Positions 52,822 to 63,294 are shown, counted from the first letter of the stretch. The stretch: DNA of 64,000 nt from CAXBNB01 sp040151475 (GCF_040151475.1 NZ_JBDKWG010000123.1:43800-107799); one strand, 5' to 3'. The notes: a model not told the origin generated them from the letters alone. Made by a program: numbers and translations.

Positions 52822-55512
52822 CTACAAGCTTTTCTTTTTCAACACAATCAAATACCCTTTCTTACCTGGTACAATCATCTTTTCTAATGATACCCTTGTA
52901 CTTTCTTCCTGAAAATCAGTAATAGCAGGAATACTCATTTCAAAGTTCGCTGAGTTTAGCCCCATGCCTTTCCAGTCTAGTGCTATTGCTGTTTTTTCAT
53001 CATTTTCGTTCCAATTTGCCACAGAGATAATTAATTGATCTTCACTATAAAAAACTGAAGACTTGATCATAGGATTACTACATCTAACAGGGCAATCTTT
53101 CTGCCAGTAACCAATCAATTCATGATCGTCAATGCTATATTGATCAAAAAACTCCCACAAGTGTTTGGGTACCTTTTCAGTCCAACCAGCACGATTCGTA
53201 ATTCCATAAACCATACCACGCCAAGCATTGCCACCATCTTGAAGCATCTGTCCGGTGATTCCAAATGGAATTCCAGAAACTTCAACCAACCAATGATCCG
53301 GTAAACGATTATAATCCCGACCTTCTCCTATCCACGCCAAATCGAAATATGGAAGGAGCTCCATGTAAAGATTTAAACAATTGGTATATCCTGCCCAGGC
53401 ATTAAAGTGATTCCAGCTGTGTAAGTCCATCCTCCCATTTGGACGATACTTATCAATAATTTTTCGTGCACGACGTAAAGTATATCGATCCAGTGCAGAA
53501 TCATCAATATAAACGCCATCAATACCCATATTCTGAACCATCCAATCTAATCCCGCAATATAGAAATTATTGAGTCGGCTATCTGGAGTGGTAATAACCG
53601 AAAGATCTGTCTCCCCTTTAAACTTCCCTTCCTTAACCAAACTTGACCATGCTGGGATATAATTCTCCCTCAAATTCTTAACAAGCCATTCATTAGGTCC
53701 ATTGGGGTGTAAAGCTTCTGTACGGCTGGCATTACCAGGGCCCGGGAAAATTACTTCACCATTTAAACTATTGAAAGCCCAAAACTCAGGCAGGTTTTTG
53801 GTCAATTCTCTGGTAGTATAGTAATACTTCATTCGTAAGTGTTCCTTGTGAGCACTGGCTACCAATTGGGTAAGCTCTTTGGAATTATCATCAAGGTATG
53901 GGTAATTGATGTATGGATAAATATCTTCTGCATGATGAATATTAACAATGTTTGCTCCTGCTTTTTTTGCATTCTCAATTTTCACAGAAGTATTTGTCCC
54001 ACCACCATGATAATACCGGTCACCATATTTTATTTGATTATCAATTAATTTAAATGGAGTGATCAGTAGTTCAAAATCGAAATTAAGTACATCACCAGCC
54101 TTAATTTCACGATATCCGGAATATGCGTCAATTACAACATCATCATTTTTTTCCATTACATCCACACCACCCTTGCCTTTGTTATTCCATGATTCCGGTA
54201 GATTCAGTGGCCCAAAAGCATAATAGATATTGACCAATGGACGCACATAATTATCCGCTTTCCATTTTACACGCAAACCAGCATTCACACTACCTACCCA
54301 AAGCATATCCTGATTTTTTGATTGATCCCATTTCCACTTCCATTCCGAGGTACGATACCCCCCTTCATGCCCCAATCCCATCATATACTCAGCATTCTCC
54401 TTTTCCACAGGAATTTCGAGCCTTATATTTTTCACCTTTACTTCTTTCTTACTAGTAAGCTTTAATTTATAATCAACAAACCCATCAAATTCCATAAGCC
54501 CTTCACACTCAAGCTCAAACTCCTTGGATTTGTTAATTACTTTCCAAGCTATTTGAGAAGGTGTTTGATGTGTGAAATTTAATTTACCCGGAATCAGTTT
54601 GACAATATCACCGTTCTCTTTTTCTATTATAAATCGTAAATATTGATTGACAATAGTATGACCATTGTCATCAAATGACTGGTTGGAATTGCTAAAAAAA
54701 CTCGTAATGGAAGCAGGAAGCCCGTTTTTTGCAATTTTTAATGAACGCCCTAAAATATTAATAATATTACCTTCAAGCCTAACTGGAACATATCCTTCGG
54801 TAATTTCATCATCAATACCAACAGTTGCATTGAGCCAGTTTAGCCTGGATAAACGATTTCCTTCATTGTATCCATGATTAGGGATTACTTCTCCTGAAAT
54901 GTTTAATTGGAGCGGTATTGTTTGTTTTTCATCATCAACAATTACCGAAACTGAACCTGTATAGCTTCCTTTTTCAATACCATCAAGATTGACCCCTAGC
55001 CAAAGGGCTTGTACTCTTCCAGCAGAAACATTTATATTTTTTGAAAAGGCTTCTCCCTTGAAATTAATGCCCTCTTTGTTAAAACAGGTCATTTTTGTTA
55101 AAGGAATAGTAGTTCCACTATCATCTTTGAGATCTGAAAACTCAATTTGTATATCCTCAGCATCCTTTTTCAATACCCACACTCCTAATTGATAGACATA
55201 GTATTCATTAGGTTGAGCTGCCAATAGAAAGGGCTTTTCTATACTATAGTTTTTAATTTTCCCTTGTGGTATGGAATCATTCCATTTAATTGGATTTTCA
55301 CGCAATTCAGGAAACACAAAAATGGTTTTATTCTTCAAAAAACTACTGTATTTTCTAATAGCTTCCGATGTAGCGATGAAATCGGATGACTCTTCACTAA
55401 AAGACATTGACACACATGGGCAGAGAAAAAAAGAGCCTATTATTAACAATTCCACATAGTTAACATAATTTCTTAGGGCTACTTTACCACTTCTTCGTTT
55501 CATCTTATTCAT
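52822..55512 (-). CDS. DUF6067-like glycoside hydrolase-domain protein
   Basis: An 896-aa exported protein; the signal follows a basic N-terminus (LLIIGSFFLCPCVSMSFS). An N-terminal beta domain (~90-210, with VSAGRVQALWLGVNLDGIEKGSYTG) resembles those preceding GH123-like barrels. A central beta-sandwich (~215-480) precedes a barrel with ANIVNIHHAEDIYPYINYPY, MGIDGVYIDDSALDR (Asp670, Asp671) and YFDLAWIGEGRDYNRLP. The C-terminal SVANWNENDEKTAIALDWKGMGL is a closing beta domain. This layout fits the DUF6067 group found in PULs. It is the first enzyme gene after susD in PUL 2, behind a terminator at 55723-55766, so it probably has its own promoter in 55513-55722. Confidence 0.65.
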   Translation of the reverse strand: MNKMKRRSGKVALRNYVNYVELLIIGSFFLCPCVSMSFSEESSDFIATSEAIRKYSSFLKNKTIFVFPELRENPIKWNDSIPQGKIKNYSIEKPFLLAAQPNEYYVYQLGVWVLKKDAEDIQIEFSDLKDDSGTTIPLTKMTCFNKEGINFKGEAFSKNINVSAGRVQALWLGVNLDGIEKGSYTGSVSVIVDDEKQTIPLQLNISGEVIPNHGYNEGNRLSRLNWLNATVGIDDEITEGYVPVRLEGNIINILGRSLKIAKNGLPASITSFFSNSNQSFDDNGHTIVNQYLRFIIEKENGDIVKLIPGKLNFTHQTPSQIAWKVINKSKEFELECEGLMEFDGFVDYKLKLTSKKEVKVKNIRLEIPVEKENAEYMMGLGHEGGYRTSEWKWKWDQSKNQDMLWVGSVNAGLRVKWKADNYVRPLVNIYYAFGPLNLPESWNNKGKGGVDVMEKNDDVVIDAYSGYREIKAGDVLNFDFELLITPFKLIDNQIKYGDRYYHGGGTNTSVKIENAKKAGANIVNIHHAEDIYPYINYPYLDDNSKELTQLVASAHKEHLRMKYYYTTRELTKNLPEFWAFNSLNGEVIFPGPGNASRTEALHPNGPNEWLVKNLRENYIPAWSSLVKEGKFKGETDLSVITTPDSRLNNFYIAGLDWMVQNMGIDGVYIDDSALDRYTLRRARKIIDKYRPNGRMDLHSWNHFNAWAGYTNCLNLYMELLPYFDLAWIGEGRDYNRLPDHWLVEVSGIPFGITGQMLQDGGNAWRGMVYGITNRAGWTEKVPKHLWEFFDQYSIDDHELIGYWQKDCPVRCSNPMIKSSVFYSEDQLIISVANWNENDEKTAIALDWKGMGLNSANFEMSIPAITDFQEESTRVSLEKMIVPGKKGYLIVLKKKSL

Positions 55513-55722
55513 TCTATTTATTAACTACATCTTCCATCCTCATCAATATATTAATCAGTCAATAAATAGTAAGAAGGGCTCATCTAAATATAGGATATTT
55601 ATAAAATAAGATATTCCCTTTATCAAATGAGTGCCTTTCAGATAACGGCTTATTAACAGTTGATATTTTGATTAATAACTGAGATCAGTTCTTGTATAAA
55701 TTACAACATATTCGATACTTTA

Positions 55723-55766
55723 AAAAAAGATACCTTGATCATAGTAGTGATGAAGGTATCTTTTTT
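55723..55766. terminator. Bidirectional terminator after PUL 2 susD
   Basis: AAAAAAGATACCTT (55723-55736) and AAGGTATCTTTTTT (55753-55766) form a perfect 14-bp stem with U-tracts in both directions, 17 bases after the susD stop. It should separate susCD from the downstream enzyme genes, giving unequal expression. The remaining gap to 55513 is AT-rich with no gene. Confidence 0.85.
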
Positions 55767-55782
55767 ATATTAAAATAATCTC

Positions 55783-57540
55783 CTATAGTAAGGGATCAAA
55801 TGTACCTCCCCAGGTATTGTTTTGCTCAATTTTACTATTTCGTTCTAAAATTGATGTTGGTATTCCAAAGAATGAATACTTGTCTTCTTCTACCACACTT
55901 GTCGGTTGAACACCTTCAATAACTGTTACAGTGAATTGATCCGAAATGGTATTGATATCTGTTAAACCCTCAGGTCGAGCACCAGCTCCAGTATATTCAA
56001 TTCTGAGCCCATGAAGTGCTTTATTGTTCAGGTTATTAAATGTTGAGGTAAAAATACGCCATCTGCGTAAATCATCAAATCGTTTCTGTTCAAAAGCAAA
56101 TTCAACAAATCTTTCGTCCATAATGACTTGCCTAACATCAGCTACTGTGGAAGCAGTAATACCGTAATTTCCTGATCCAACTTCAATCCCAGCACGGGCA
56201 CGAATTTGATAAAGGGCATCCAATGCTTCAGGAGTCTTACCACTTTCATTGGCAGCTTCAGCCATATTCATAAGTACTTCAGCATATCTAAGTTCAATCC
56301 AGTCAACCTGACCATCTTCAACAGTTGTTCTGGTAATATCACGGTCAAGCATTTTTGCCGGATAAAAGCTCCCATGAGGGATTAAATTCTCTGCCCAATC
56401 TCCAAATTGAGGTTCATTGTCTGCCCGTGATTCTTTTCCATTAATACCAGTTCCAGGATCACCGTCTTTATCGTACCAATACGTCCACATATTCTCATTT
56501 CCAAACATTGGACTTATAAAAGGCTCAGCACCATTATATGCAATTGATGCATAAAAACGATCATCCCTGTTTTCATGCAAAACTGAATAATCCATTGTTA
56601 CAGGATCCCATTTAGATCCATCCTTCATTGGATACGCATTCACCAGCTCAAGTGAAGGCATGTTAGCACCTACTGCTCCTCTTGCATAAGCAAGTGGACG
56701 CATTGCTGCCTGAGAGTATCCATTGGCATAACCAGGGTATTGAAATCTCTTTACCATAATTACCTCCTTATTCATTTCGTTATGCCACAATTCACCATAA
56801 TCTTCCAGCAGTCCTTTATCTTGTCCATCTAAGAACTCCAATGCTGCAATATTAGCATTATAGGCATCTGTCCAACGGGAAACATCATTAGTACGGTTAA
56901 ATTGAGGACTGGCCCAATACAATAAAACCTTTCCCTTAAATGACAATGCCACACATTTATCTATTCTCCCTATGCTACTTTTATCTTCTAAAAAAGAAAT
57001 AGCATTATCTAAATCCAATATAATTTGGTCAATACATTCGGATGTCTTACTCCTTGAAACAAAGGCAGCATCAATGTCTGTAGATGAACCTGGAGTCAAA
57101 ACCAATTGTACACCACCATAGGCTTTTACCATCCTGAAATAAGCCCAGGCACGCCAGAATAGTGCCTGACCTTTTAGCTGATCCTTAATCTCGGCACTAA
57201 ATGTTGCAGCATCTATTCCCTCCAGAAATATATTGATCTTTCTAATACTTGTATAAGGAAAATCATTATAACTATTTTCCGTAATAGTACCTTGAAGAAA
57301 CCCACTTAAACCATTTTGGTTTATAACATCCAAAGTCTCATCTGTTTGGCGTCCGGCATTAAAATTACTTGGCATAAAGTCACCATATAAATCATTCACA
57401 TAAGCTTCTGCCACAGCTGGGTTGCCCCAAACATCATCACCTGTAACTGCCTCCAGATTTTCTTTATCAAGAGGATCGCTGCAAGCTGAAATCATTGTTA
57501 TAATAAAAACGATCCCACTTATTTTATTAAATATATTCAT
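55783..57540 (-). CDS. susD: SusD/RagB-family glycan-binding lipoprotein, PUL 2
   Basis: A 585-aa protein; lipoprotein signal MNIFNKISGIVFIITMISAC (Cys20). The SusD pattern is clear: KGQALFWRAWAYFRMVKAYGGVQLV, the SSIGRIDKCVALSFKGKVLLYWASPQFN helix pair, and the C-terminal QVIMDERFVEFAFEQKRFDDLRRWR. It works with the adjacent SusC (38-base gap) as the outer-membrane lid. It differs strongly from the PUL 1 SusD, so another substrate or linkage is likely. Confidence 0.95.
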   Translation of the reverse strand: MNIFNKISGIVFIITMISACSDPLDKENLEAVTGDDVWGNPAVAEAYVNDLYGDFMPSNFNAGRQTDETLDVINQNGLSGFLQGTITENSYNDFPYTSIRKINIFLEGIDAATFSAEIKDQLKGQALFWRAWAYFRMVKAYGGVQLVLTPGSSTDIDAAFVSRSKTSECIDQIILDLDNAISFLEDKSSIGRIDKCVALSFKGKVLLYWASPQFNRTNDVSRWTDAYNANIAALEFLDGQDKGLLEDYGELWHNEMNKEVIMVKRFQYPGYANGYSQAAMRPLAYARGAVGANMPSLELVNAYPMKDGSKWDPVTMDYSVLHENRDDRFYASIAYNGAEPFISPMFGNENMWTYWYDKDGDPGTGINGKESRADNEPQFGDWAENLIPHGSFYPAKMLDRDITRTTVEDGQVDWIELRYAEVLMNMAEAANESGKTPEALDALYQIRARAGIEVGSGNYGITASTVADVRQVIMDERFVEFAFEQKRFDDLRRWRIFTSTFNNLNNKALHGLRIEYTGAGARPEGLTDINTISDQFTVTVIEGVQPTSVVEEDKYSFFGIPTSILERNSKIEQNNTWGGTFDPLL

Positions 57541-57578
57541 CTTATTTCTCTTTTAATTAATATTTAACATCACAAACA

Positions 57579-60500
57579 TTAAAACCTAATGTCAATACCC
57601 ATTGTATATGTTTTCATCGTTGGGTATGACCTCATTTCGTAAACGCCTGGGTCATAGTAATCAAATGTCGAAAATGTCAATAAGTTAGTTCCTGTTAATA
57701 TTAAGGTTACATCAGAAATATTGAGCTTATCCAAAATAGACTTAGGAAGCGAGTAGGTAAGATTGACTTGCTGTAAACGTAAATAATTACCACTTTTCAA
57801 CCAGAATGTTGATGTCAGATGGTCATTACTTTGATCCCACCCTACCGGCTTGGGGTATTCGGCATCTATATTGTCTTCTGACCATGAGTCAAGCCAAAAT
57901 GAAGGGGCTCTTGCTCCGGTATGAAACCTTCTTCCATATCCGTCTTCGTATGTCTTAGATATGCCTGTCTTACCCTGCATAAATACTACTACTCCGAAAC
58001 CTTTCCAATTAGCATTTAAGTTTAATCCAAAAGTATATGGATTTTGAGAATGTTTGCCTTCCAACACTTGTCTGTCGTAATCGTCTATCTTCCCATCAGG
58101 CACACCTTCTTCTACACCACTTACATCTTGAAAATTAAGATTCCCCAATTCTGGTATCCTTCCATAAATTCTATAATCAGCAGGAAGAGCATCAAGATCG
58201 GCTTGTGTTCGAATAATATCAGTAGCTACCAACATTCTAATATAATCAGTAGGACGGCCGTTTGGATTATCTAAAGCCCTGACATTTTCAGCAACATCTC
58301 TTAATATTACCTTATTTGTTGCGTATGCAAAATTCGCCTTTGCTCCATAATTTACCTCACCGATATCACCAGTATAGTCCAATTCGAACTCAAAACCATG
58401 GGCATCTACAATCCCGTAATTTACAGGTGGCATATTCCCTCCAAAAGAAGGGGGTACAGACACTACCCTTGAATCCAGTATATCGTAATTGTGTCTTTTG
58501 TAATATTCCGCACTAAAATAAATACTCTTTAAAAAACGTGCATCTATACCAATATTGAATTCACTGGTTTTTTCCCATGTTAATTCTTTATTTACAATCC
58601 CATTGTACTGCACTCGACTCTGGGGAGATGTCCCAAATAAATAATCGCCACTAACGCCAAAAGACTCACTCCATTTCCAACCACCAACTGCATCATTACC
58701 CGCTAACCCCCATGAAGCACGTAGTTTTAAGAAATCAATACTGCCAACTTTAAAAAAATCCTCTTTTGATACTATCCAGCCTGTAGATACGGAGGGGAAT
58801 GTTCCCCAACGGAAACCAGGTGCAAAAAGCATTGAACCATCACGACGGGTGGTCACTTGCATAAAGTACTTTTCGTCATAGTTATATGCAATTCTTCCAA
58901 TGTATGAAGCTCTCCCTGTTTGACTCTCGCTTCCACCAACATAAGAATCATCTCTTGAACTTGAAGTAGCCCAAAATTGATCTTTTTGCAACAAAGGATA
59001 CCCCTCTCTGGTACCATAAAACCTATCGTAAGAACCTTCGCTTTGTTCATAAACAAGAATAGCATCTATCCCATGTTTCCCAAAATTCTTGGTATAATTG
59101 GTAGAGAAGTTTAGTTGATAGTTTGTTGTTCCTATTTGTTCTTTTACCAAACGCTCCTTATTGGGATATGATGATTGTATTGTACCTGTAATATTATCGG
59201 TTGGTATCCTTCCATTTGATCCTAGTTTTTCTGTATTGTACAAAGTAGTTTTTAATTCAAACTGTTTATTTGATGTTCCTGCATAATTTTGAGAAAATTT
59301 GGCAGTTGCCGACAATCCATCTAAAAATGGCACTTTGTATGTCAGCGCAAACAAACTGCTGATATTGCGCTCAATCCAGGTATTAGTACCTCCTTCTTCA
59401 ATAAACGCCAATGGATTTCCAATCCATCCTGGGTTGATAAATTTGCCATCATCAGTTTTAGGCTTAGAGGTTGGCAGGTAATAAAGTAAACGCCCCCATA
59501 AATTACCAAAATCACTTCTAACACCAAAGCCATCATTATCTTCCTGCATCACAAACCTTTTTCTTGTCCCCTGACTATAGGCAAGATTCACAACACCACT
59601 AAGATTCTTGGTAAAATCAACATTGACATTTGATCGAAAATTGTACTTCTTAAAGTCAGCATTTTTCACAAAAGCTGTTTGGTCGAAAAAAGACCCACCC
59701 ACAAAGTACCTTACATTATCAGAACCTCCGGAAGCCGAGACCGCATGCCTTTGCAATGTAGGATCCTTATAAGCTAAATTGTACCAATCCCTTGCTGGAT
59801 CATTCTTGCTAAAATATTCAACCTCTAAATCATCATAAAATACGGATCCCGTTTGAGCAGAAGCATAGTTCTCTAATCTGACCATATCTTTCATATCCAT
59901 ATACTCGGGGATTTTAGAGGGATTGTCGAAACTATATGAATAATTATAGTTTAGTTTAAAGTCACCACTTTTGCCAGTTTTTGTAGTAACCAGAATAACT
60001 CCATTGGCTGCACGGGCTCCATAGATAGCCCCGGAAGCAGCATCTTTTAGAACTGTAATTTTATCAACCTGAGCATAGTCCAAGGCGTTAAATGCTCGCT
60101 TATCTCTTACTATTCCATCAATCACGTATAACGGTTGCTGTGTTCCTGAATCTTTCCAAGTGTTTATAGATCTTATACGAATATCCTCAGCATAACCAGG
60201 TGCACCAGAAGCCTGTGTAACAAATACTCCACTAATACGACCAGCTAGTGCATTTGAAAGGTTAGCTACGGGAATTCGCTCAACATCTTCAGCTTTCATG
60301 GTAGCTACCGCTCCAGTAACTGATTCTTTCTTTTGTGTACCGTAACCAATAACAATAATTTCGTTCAATTGTTCGGCATCCAGTACCATCTCAACATCTA
60401 CTGTACTTCTACCAGCAATCGAGATTTCCTGTGTTTTATACCCTACAAAGGAAATAGTAAGTAAAGCATCATCAGGAACAGACAATTTATATTTGCCATC

Positions 60501-61007
60501 AATATCAGTAGTCGTCCCTAGAGCAGTTCCTTTTACTACAACAGTTGCCCCGGGGAGACCATCTCCATTTTCATCTGTGATCCTACCGGAAATATCGACT
60601 TCTTGTCCGAGAATTATTTCTAACGGAGTTTTATCCCTGCTTTTTCTTTTGCTGATATTGATGAAATTATTGATTTGCTTGAATTTGAGATTAGACACTT
60701 TGGAAATAGCCATCAGTACCTCGGCTACAGAAGCTTGCTGATAGTCCAGATTAATCTGATCACTTTCTTTCAGATCCTTTTTATCATAAGCAAAATTAAA
60801 ATTGGTCTTGGCTTCAATTTCTAATAATACTTGTGCCAAATCAGAATTTGTCACTTTAATATCTACCAGAACTTCCCTTACACTATTAGCTTTTTGGGCA
60901 TTACCATTGGAAGCAACCAACATACCCGCAAGAGTGCAAATTATCAATATACCTAAAATCGTGTATTTTGACATCATATATATTAGTCGTAAAAGTTTTA
61001 TTTTCAT
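57579..61007 (-). CDS. susC: SusC-type TonB-dependent transporter with STN domain, PUL 2
   Basis: 1142 aa from the ATG at 61005-61007 (MKIKLLRLIYMMSKYTILG), preferred over one 11 codons upstream because it starts the signal peptide. STN domain (~40-115, LAQVLLEIEAKTNFNFAYD), carboxypeptidase-regulatory-like domain (~135-220, GRITDENGDGLPGATVVVKG), linker EIIVIGYGTQKKESVTGAV, plug (IRSINTWKDSGTQQPLYVIDG, LKDAASGAIYGARAANGVILVTTK) and C-terminal barrel ending MGIDIRF. The STN domain points to control through the FecR/sigma pair upstream. Confidence 0.95.
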   Translation of the reverse strand: MKIKLLRLIYMMSKYTILGILIICTLAGMLVASNGNAQKANSVREVLVDIKVTNSDLAQVLLEIEAKTNFNFAYDKKDLKESDQINLDYQQASVAEVLMAISKVSNLKFKQINNFINISKRKSRDKTPLEIILGQEVDISGRITDENGDGLPGATVVVKGTALGTTTDIDGKYKLSVPDDALLTISFVGYKTQEISIAGRSTVDVEMVLDAEQLNEIIVIGYGTQKKESVTGAVATMKAEDVERIPVANLSNALAGRISGVFVTQASGAPGYAEDIRIRSINTWKDSGTQQPLYVIDGIVRDKRAFNALDYAQVDKITVLKDAASGAIYGARAANGVILVTTKTGKSGDFKLNYNYSYSFDNPSKIPEYMDMKDMVRLENYASAQTGSVFYDDLEVEYFSKNDPARDWYNLAYKDPTLQRHAVSASGGSDNVRYFVGGSFFDQTAFVKNADFKKYNFRSNVNVDFTKNLSGVVNLAYSQGTRKRFVMQEDNDGFGVRSDFGNLWGRLLYYLPTSKPKTDDGKFINPGWIGNPLAFIEEGGTNTWIERNISSLFALTYKVPFLDGLSATAKFSQNYAGTSNKQFELKTTLYNTEKLGSNGRIPTDNITGTIQSSYPNKERLVKEQIGTTNYQLNFSTNYTKNFGKHGIDAILVYEQSEGSYDRFYGTREGYPLLQKDQFWATSSSRDDSYVGGSESQTGRASYIGRIAYNYDEKYFMQVTTRRDGSMLFAPGFRWGTFPSVSTGWIVSKEDFFKVGSIDFLKLRASWGLAGNDAVGGWKWSESFGVSGDYLFGTSPQSRVQYNGIVNKELTWEKTSEFNIGIDARFLKSIYFSAEYYKRHNYDILDSRVVSVPPSFGGNMPPVNYGIVDAHGFEFELDYTGDIGEVNYGAKANFAYATNKVILRDVAENVRALDNPNGRPTDYIRMLVATDIIRTQADLDALPADYRIYGRIPELGNLNFQDVSGVEEGVPDGKIDDYDRQVLEGKHSQNPYTFGLNLNANWKGFGVVVFMQGKTGISKTYEDGYGRRFHTGARAPSFWLDSWSEDNIDAEYPKPVGWDQSNDHLTSTFWLKSGNYLRLQQVNLTYSLPKSILDKLNISDVTLILTGTNLLTFSTFDYYDPGVYEMRSYPTMKTYTMGIDIRF

Positions 61008-61112
61008 AACTTTAAGGTTTGGTTTTATAATTAAAATCATTAAAAATCATTTCCTGAGATTATTGAAGGTGCTCGAATACATTCAATAAAACTGGAAATC
61101 AACACACTGTTT

Positions 61113-61147
61113 CCGGCTCTCCTTCTTAAGGAGGCCGGTCTTTTTTT
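61113..61147 (+). terminator. Plus-strand hairpin plus T-run in the fecR-susC gap of PUL 2
   Basis: CCGGCTCTCCTT and AAGGAGGCCGG form a nearly perfect stem with a three-base loop (61113-61138), followed by TCTTTTTTT on the plus strand. No plus-strand gene precedes it. Counterpart of 30473-30531 in PUL 1. Confidence 0.6.
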
Positions 61148-61170
61148 AGATATCTCTATTTCATATGCAT

Positions 61171-62208
61171 TTACCTAAATGTAATGGTTACTAATTCATT
61201 GTTGATAGTGTAGTCAAACTTTTTGGTGAAACTCATTCCTTCCAAAATGCTGCTTAAGTAATCATTTTTAAACCGTGCAGTATAGCTCCACTCCTGTTTG
61301 TTTTTCTCCCCATTCCTGATTTCAAACTTCACCCCATACCATCTGGACAATTTTTTAATTGTTTCTTCGAAATGGGCATTTTCAAAGCTCAAAATGCCAT
61401 CTTTCCAACAAAGTTCATGAAGTGGGTTAAACTTTGAAACTACCATCTTGCTATCCGTTTTGTTGTACCTGATTCTTTCTCCCGGTTCAATAAATACCTG
61501 ACTTTCATTACTTGGCTCACTTAGTGACACCAAGACTTTGCCTGTTTCCAGATCAACATCTATAAACTCTTCATCACTATAGGCTTTAATATTGAAAGAA
61601 GTCCCCAATGCCGTAGTAGTTACATTTCCTGTCTTTACTGAAAAAGGATTTTGAGGATCGTGTGCCACATCGAAATAAGCCTCGCCGCTTAAAATCACAT
61701 GTCTTTTATTTGTACTAAAAGGCTTTCTATATGACAAACTGCTTTCCCCGTTTAACCACACAACAGTACCATCAGAAAGAAAAACCTTTAACTTTTCTCC
61801 TTTGGCATTCACTTTATGCACCCATTGTTCGTTATTTTCCACCGCCTCATGAGTCGTATCCGTTTGACTATAAAACACAACAGACACAGCCAATATCAAA
61901 ACAACAACTGCCGCTGCAAAATATTCGGCTCTTCTCCATCCGGACTTTATCAACATACCTGTCATCCTGGTCTCATATCCGGATTTGGATTTCTTGTCAA
62001 TCGTGTTTTGAATGTTATCAAAAACAGCATCAGATTGATCTATTTTGACTTTAGTCTTAATTTCCTTCCATGCTATTTCTGACAGCTTAAAAAGCTTGTT
62101 GTTCTCCTCAGAAGCATTGGCCCATTCCATAATTTCCACCTTCTCTTCCATAGTAGCTTCCCCCGAAAGTACTTTGGCCATTATCCTGGAAAATTTTGGT
62201 TCAATCAT
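61171..62208 (-). CDS. FecR-family anti-sigma/transducer protein, PUL 2
   Basis: 345 aa. A cytoplasmic sigma-binding part (~1-85, MEEKVEIMEWANASEENNKLF), one transmembrane helix (~92-113, AEYFAAAVVVLILAVSVVFY), a FecR domain (GEKLKVFLSDGTVVWLNGESSLSYRKPF, VILSGEAYFDVAHDPQNPFSV) and a C-terminal domain (NAHFEETIKKLSRWYGVKFEI) expected to touch the SusC STN domain. It lies between the sigma gene and susC, the standard order of a trans-envelope signalling PUL. Confidence 0.94.
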   Translation of the reverse strand: MIEPKFSRIMAKVLSGEATMEEKVEIMEWANASEENNKLFKLSEIAWKEIKTKVKIDQSDAVFDNIQNTIDKKSKSGYETRMTGMLIKSGWRRAEYFAAAVVVLILAVSVVFYSQTDTTHEAVENNEQWVHKVNAKGEKLKVFLSDGTVVWLNGESSLSYRKPFSTNKRHVILSGEAYFDVAHDPQNPFSVKTGNVTTTALGTSFNIKAYSDEEFIDVDLETGKVLVSLSEPSNESQVFIEPGERIRYNKTDSKMVVSKFNPLHELCWKDGILSFENAHFEETIKKLSRWYGVKFEIRNGEKNKQEWSYTARFKNDYLSSILEGMSFTKKFDYTINNELVTITFR

Positions 62209-62313
62209 TTTATATCTATTAATATTTACTTTAACTGCACGTCAATAAAAGGACACAGCCTATTTATTTTCCCCTTACATCAACAGTAAAAAGACTTGTT
62301 TTTTCTGCTCAGA

Positions 62314-62949
62314 TTATCCGGTCTTGGTATCTCGAAGCACCTTCAAGGGAGACCTAATGTCATGATTTTGAACAAAAGGAATCAATGCTGACCTCATTTT
62401 AGAATAAGCCCTTCCCATCTGCACTTCAACTGTCTTAACTGATAATTTCAATAATTTTGCTACGTCGTTGTATTTTAAGCCATCCTCTCTTACCATACGA
62501 AAAATCAACTTGCATCTGGGGGGCAACTCTTCAATGGCTTCAAGTACCTTTTCTCTTAGTTCACTCTCTAAAAAGTTGTTTTCCGGATTTTCAAATGACG
62601 TTATCACTTTACACTCTTCGGAATCCAGTGTTTCAAATAAAAAAATTTTATTATCCCGGATATAGTTGTAGCACAGGTTTTTTATAGAAATATACAAGTA
62701 TCCGTCAAGGTTTTTTATATCCGATATTTTTTTTCTCTGATCCCAGATTTTAACAAAAATCATAGAAACTACTTCATCAGCATCTGACCGGGACTCAAGA
62801 ATATAGAAAGCGTAATTCAGTAATTTTGGATAATAAATATTGAAAAGTTCTTTGAAAGCAAACCGATCATCATGCTCAGATATAGATTGAACTATTCTGC
62901 GAATAGAATCCAGCTGTTTATCCCTGTCTATGTGATTATTATTTGCCAA
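62314..62949 (-). CDS. ECF RNA polymerase sigma factor, PUL 2
   Basis: 211 aa. Sigma region 2 at ~30-100 (FKELFNIYYPKLLNYAFYILESRSDADEVVSMIFVKIWDQ) and region 4 at ~140-195 (AIEELPPRCKLIFRMVREDGLKYNDVAKLLKLSVKTVEVQM). Unlike the PUL 1 sigma factor, it ends without a hydrophobic tail. It is first in the PUL 2 regulatory set; 105 bases separate it from fecR. Confidence 0.94.
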   Translation of the reverse strand: MANNNHIDRDKQLDSIRRIVQSISEHDDRFAFKELFNIYYPKLLNYAFYILESRSDADEVVSMIFVKIWDQRKKISDIKNLDGYLYISIKNLCYNYIRDNKIFLFETLDSEECKVITSFENPENNFLESELREKVLEAIEELPPRCKLIFRMVREDGLKYNDVAKLLKLSVKTVEVQMGRAYSKMRSALIPFVQNHDIRSPLKVLRDTKTG

Positions 62950-63039
62950 ATCAGCTTTTGCTTATTAGGTATCCCTTAAACATGACACAAGTTTTAAATT
63001 TTTCCCTTACACCGGAAATAAAAAACTTAAAACAAGTTA

Positions 63040-63294
63040 TCACCTCCTCCGGTACTTATCCTCCCAATAGCTGGCTTCTTTGCCTAAGGCTATTTTACGC
63101 TTGACATCTTCAGCATTCAGAATCTCACTTGACGGTCCTTTGGATGTGAAATGATAGTTGCCACACTCATGGCAGTGGTACACATTGACCGGCCCGGTGT
63201 TTGGAGCATGATGATTGCGAGACCTGTTTTGAATCAGAGCCTCTTCGGCCATTTCTTTGGTTTCGTAGCATCTTTTATTGGTTACACAATTCAT
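63040..63294 (-). CDS. Small Cys/His-rich hypothetical protein (putative zinc ribbon)
   Basis: 84 aa. Two Cys near the start (Cys3, Cys9) and YHCHECGNYHF at about 39-49 could form a zinc-binding site; the C-terminus is basic (KYRRR). It resembles small zinc-knuckle proteins conserved in Bacteroidota, without a known function. Its ATG overlaps the stop of the upstream gene (ATGA, 63291-63294), indicating coupled translation. Confidence 0.65.
   Translation of the reverse strand: MNCVTNKRCYETKEMAEEALIQNRSRNHHAPNTGPVNVYHCHECGNYHFTSKGPSSEILNAEDVKRKIALGKEASYWEDKYRRR

Noticed and set aside
61113..61147. Treating the fecR-susC hairpins as ordinary terminators of fecR
   Set aside because: The T-run follows the stem on the plus strand, not on the minus strand where fecR is transcribed, so it cannot be a standard fecR terminator.
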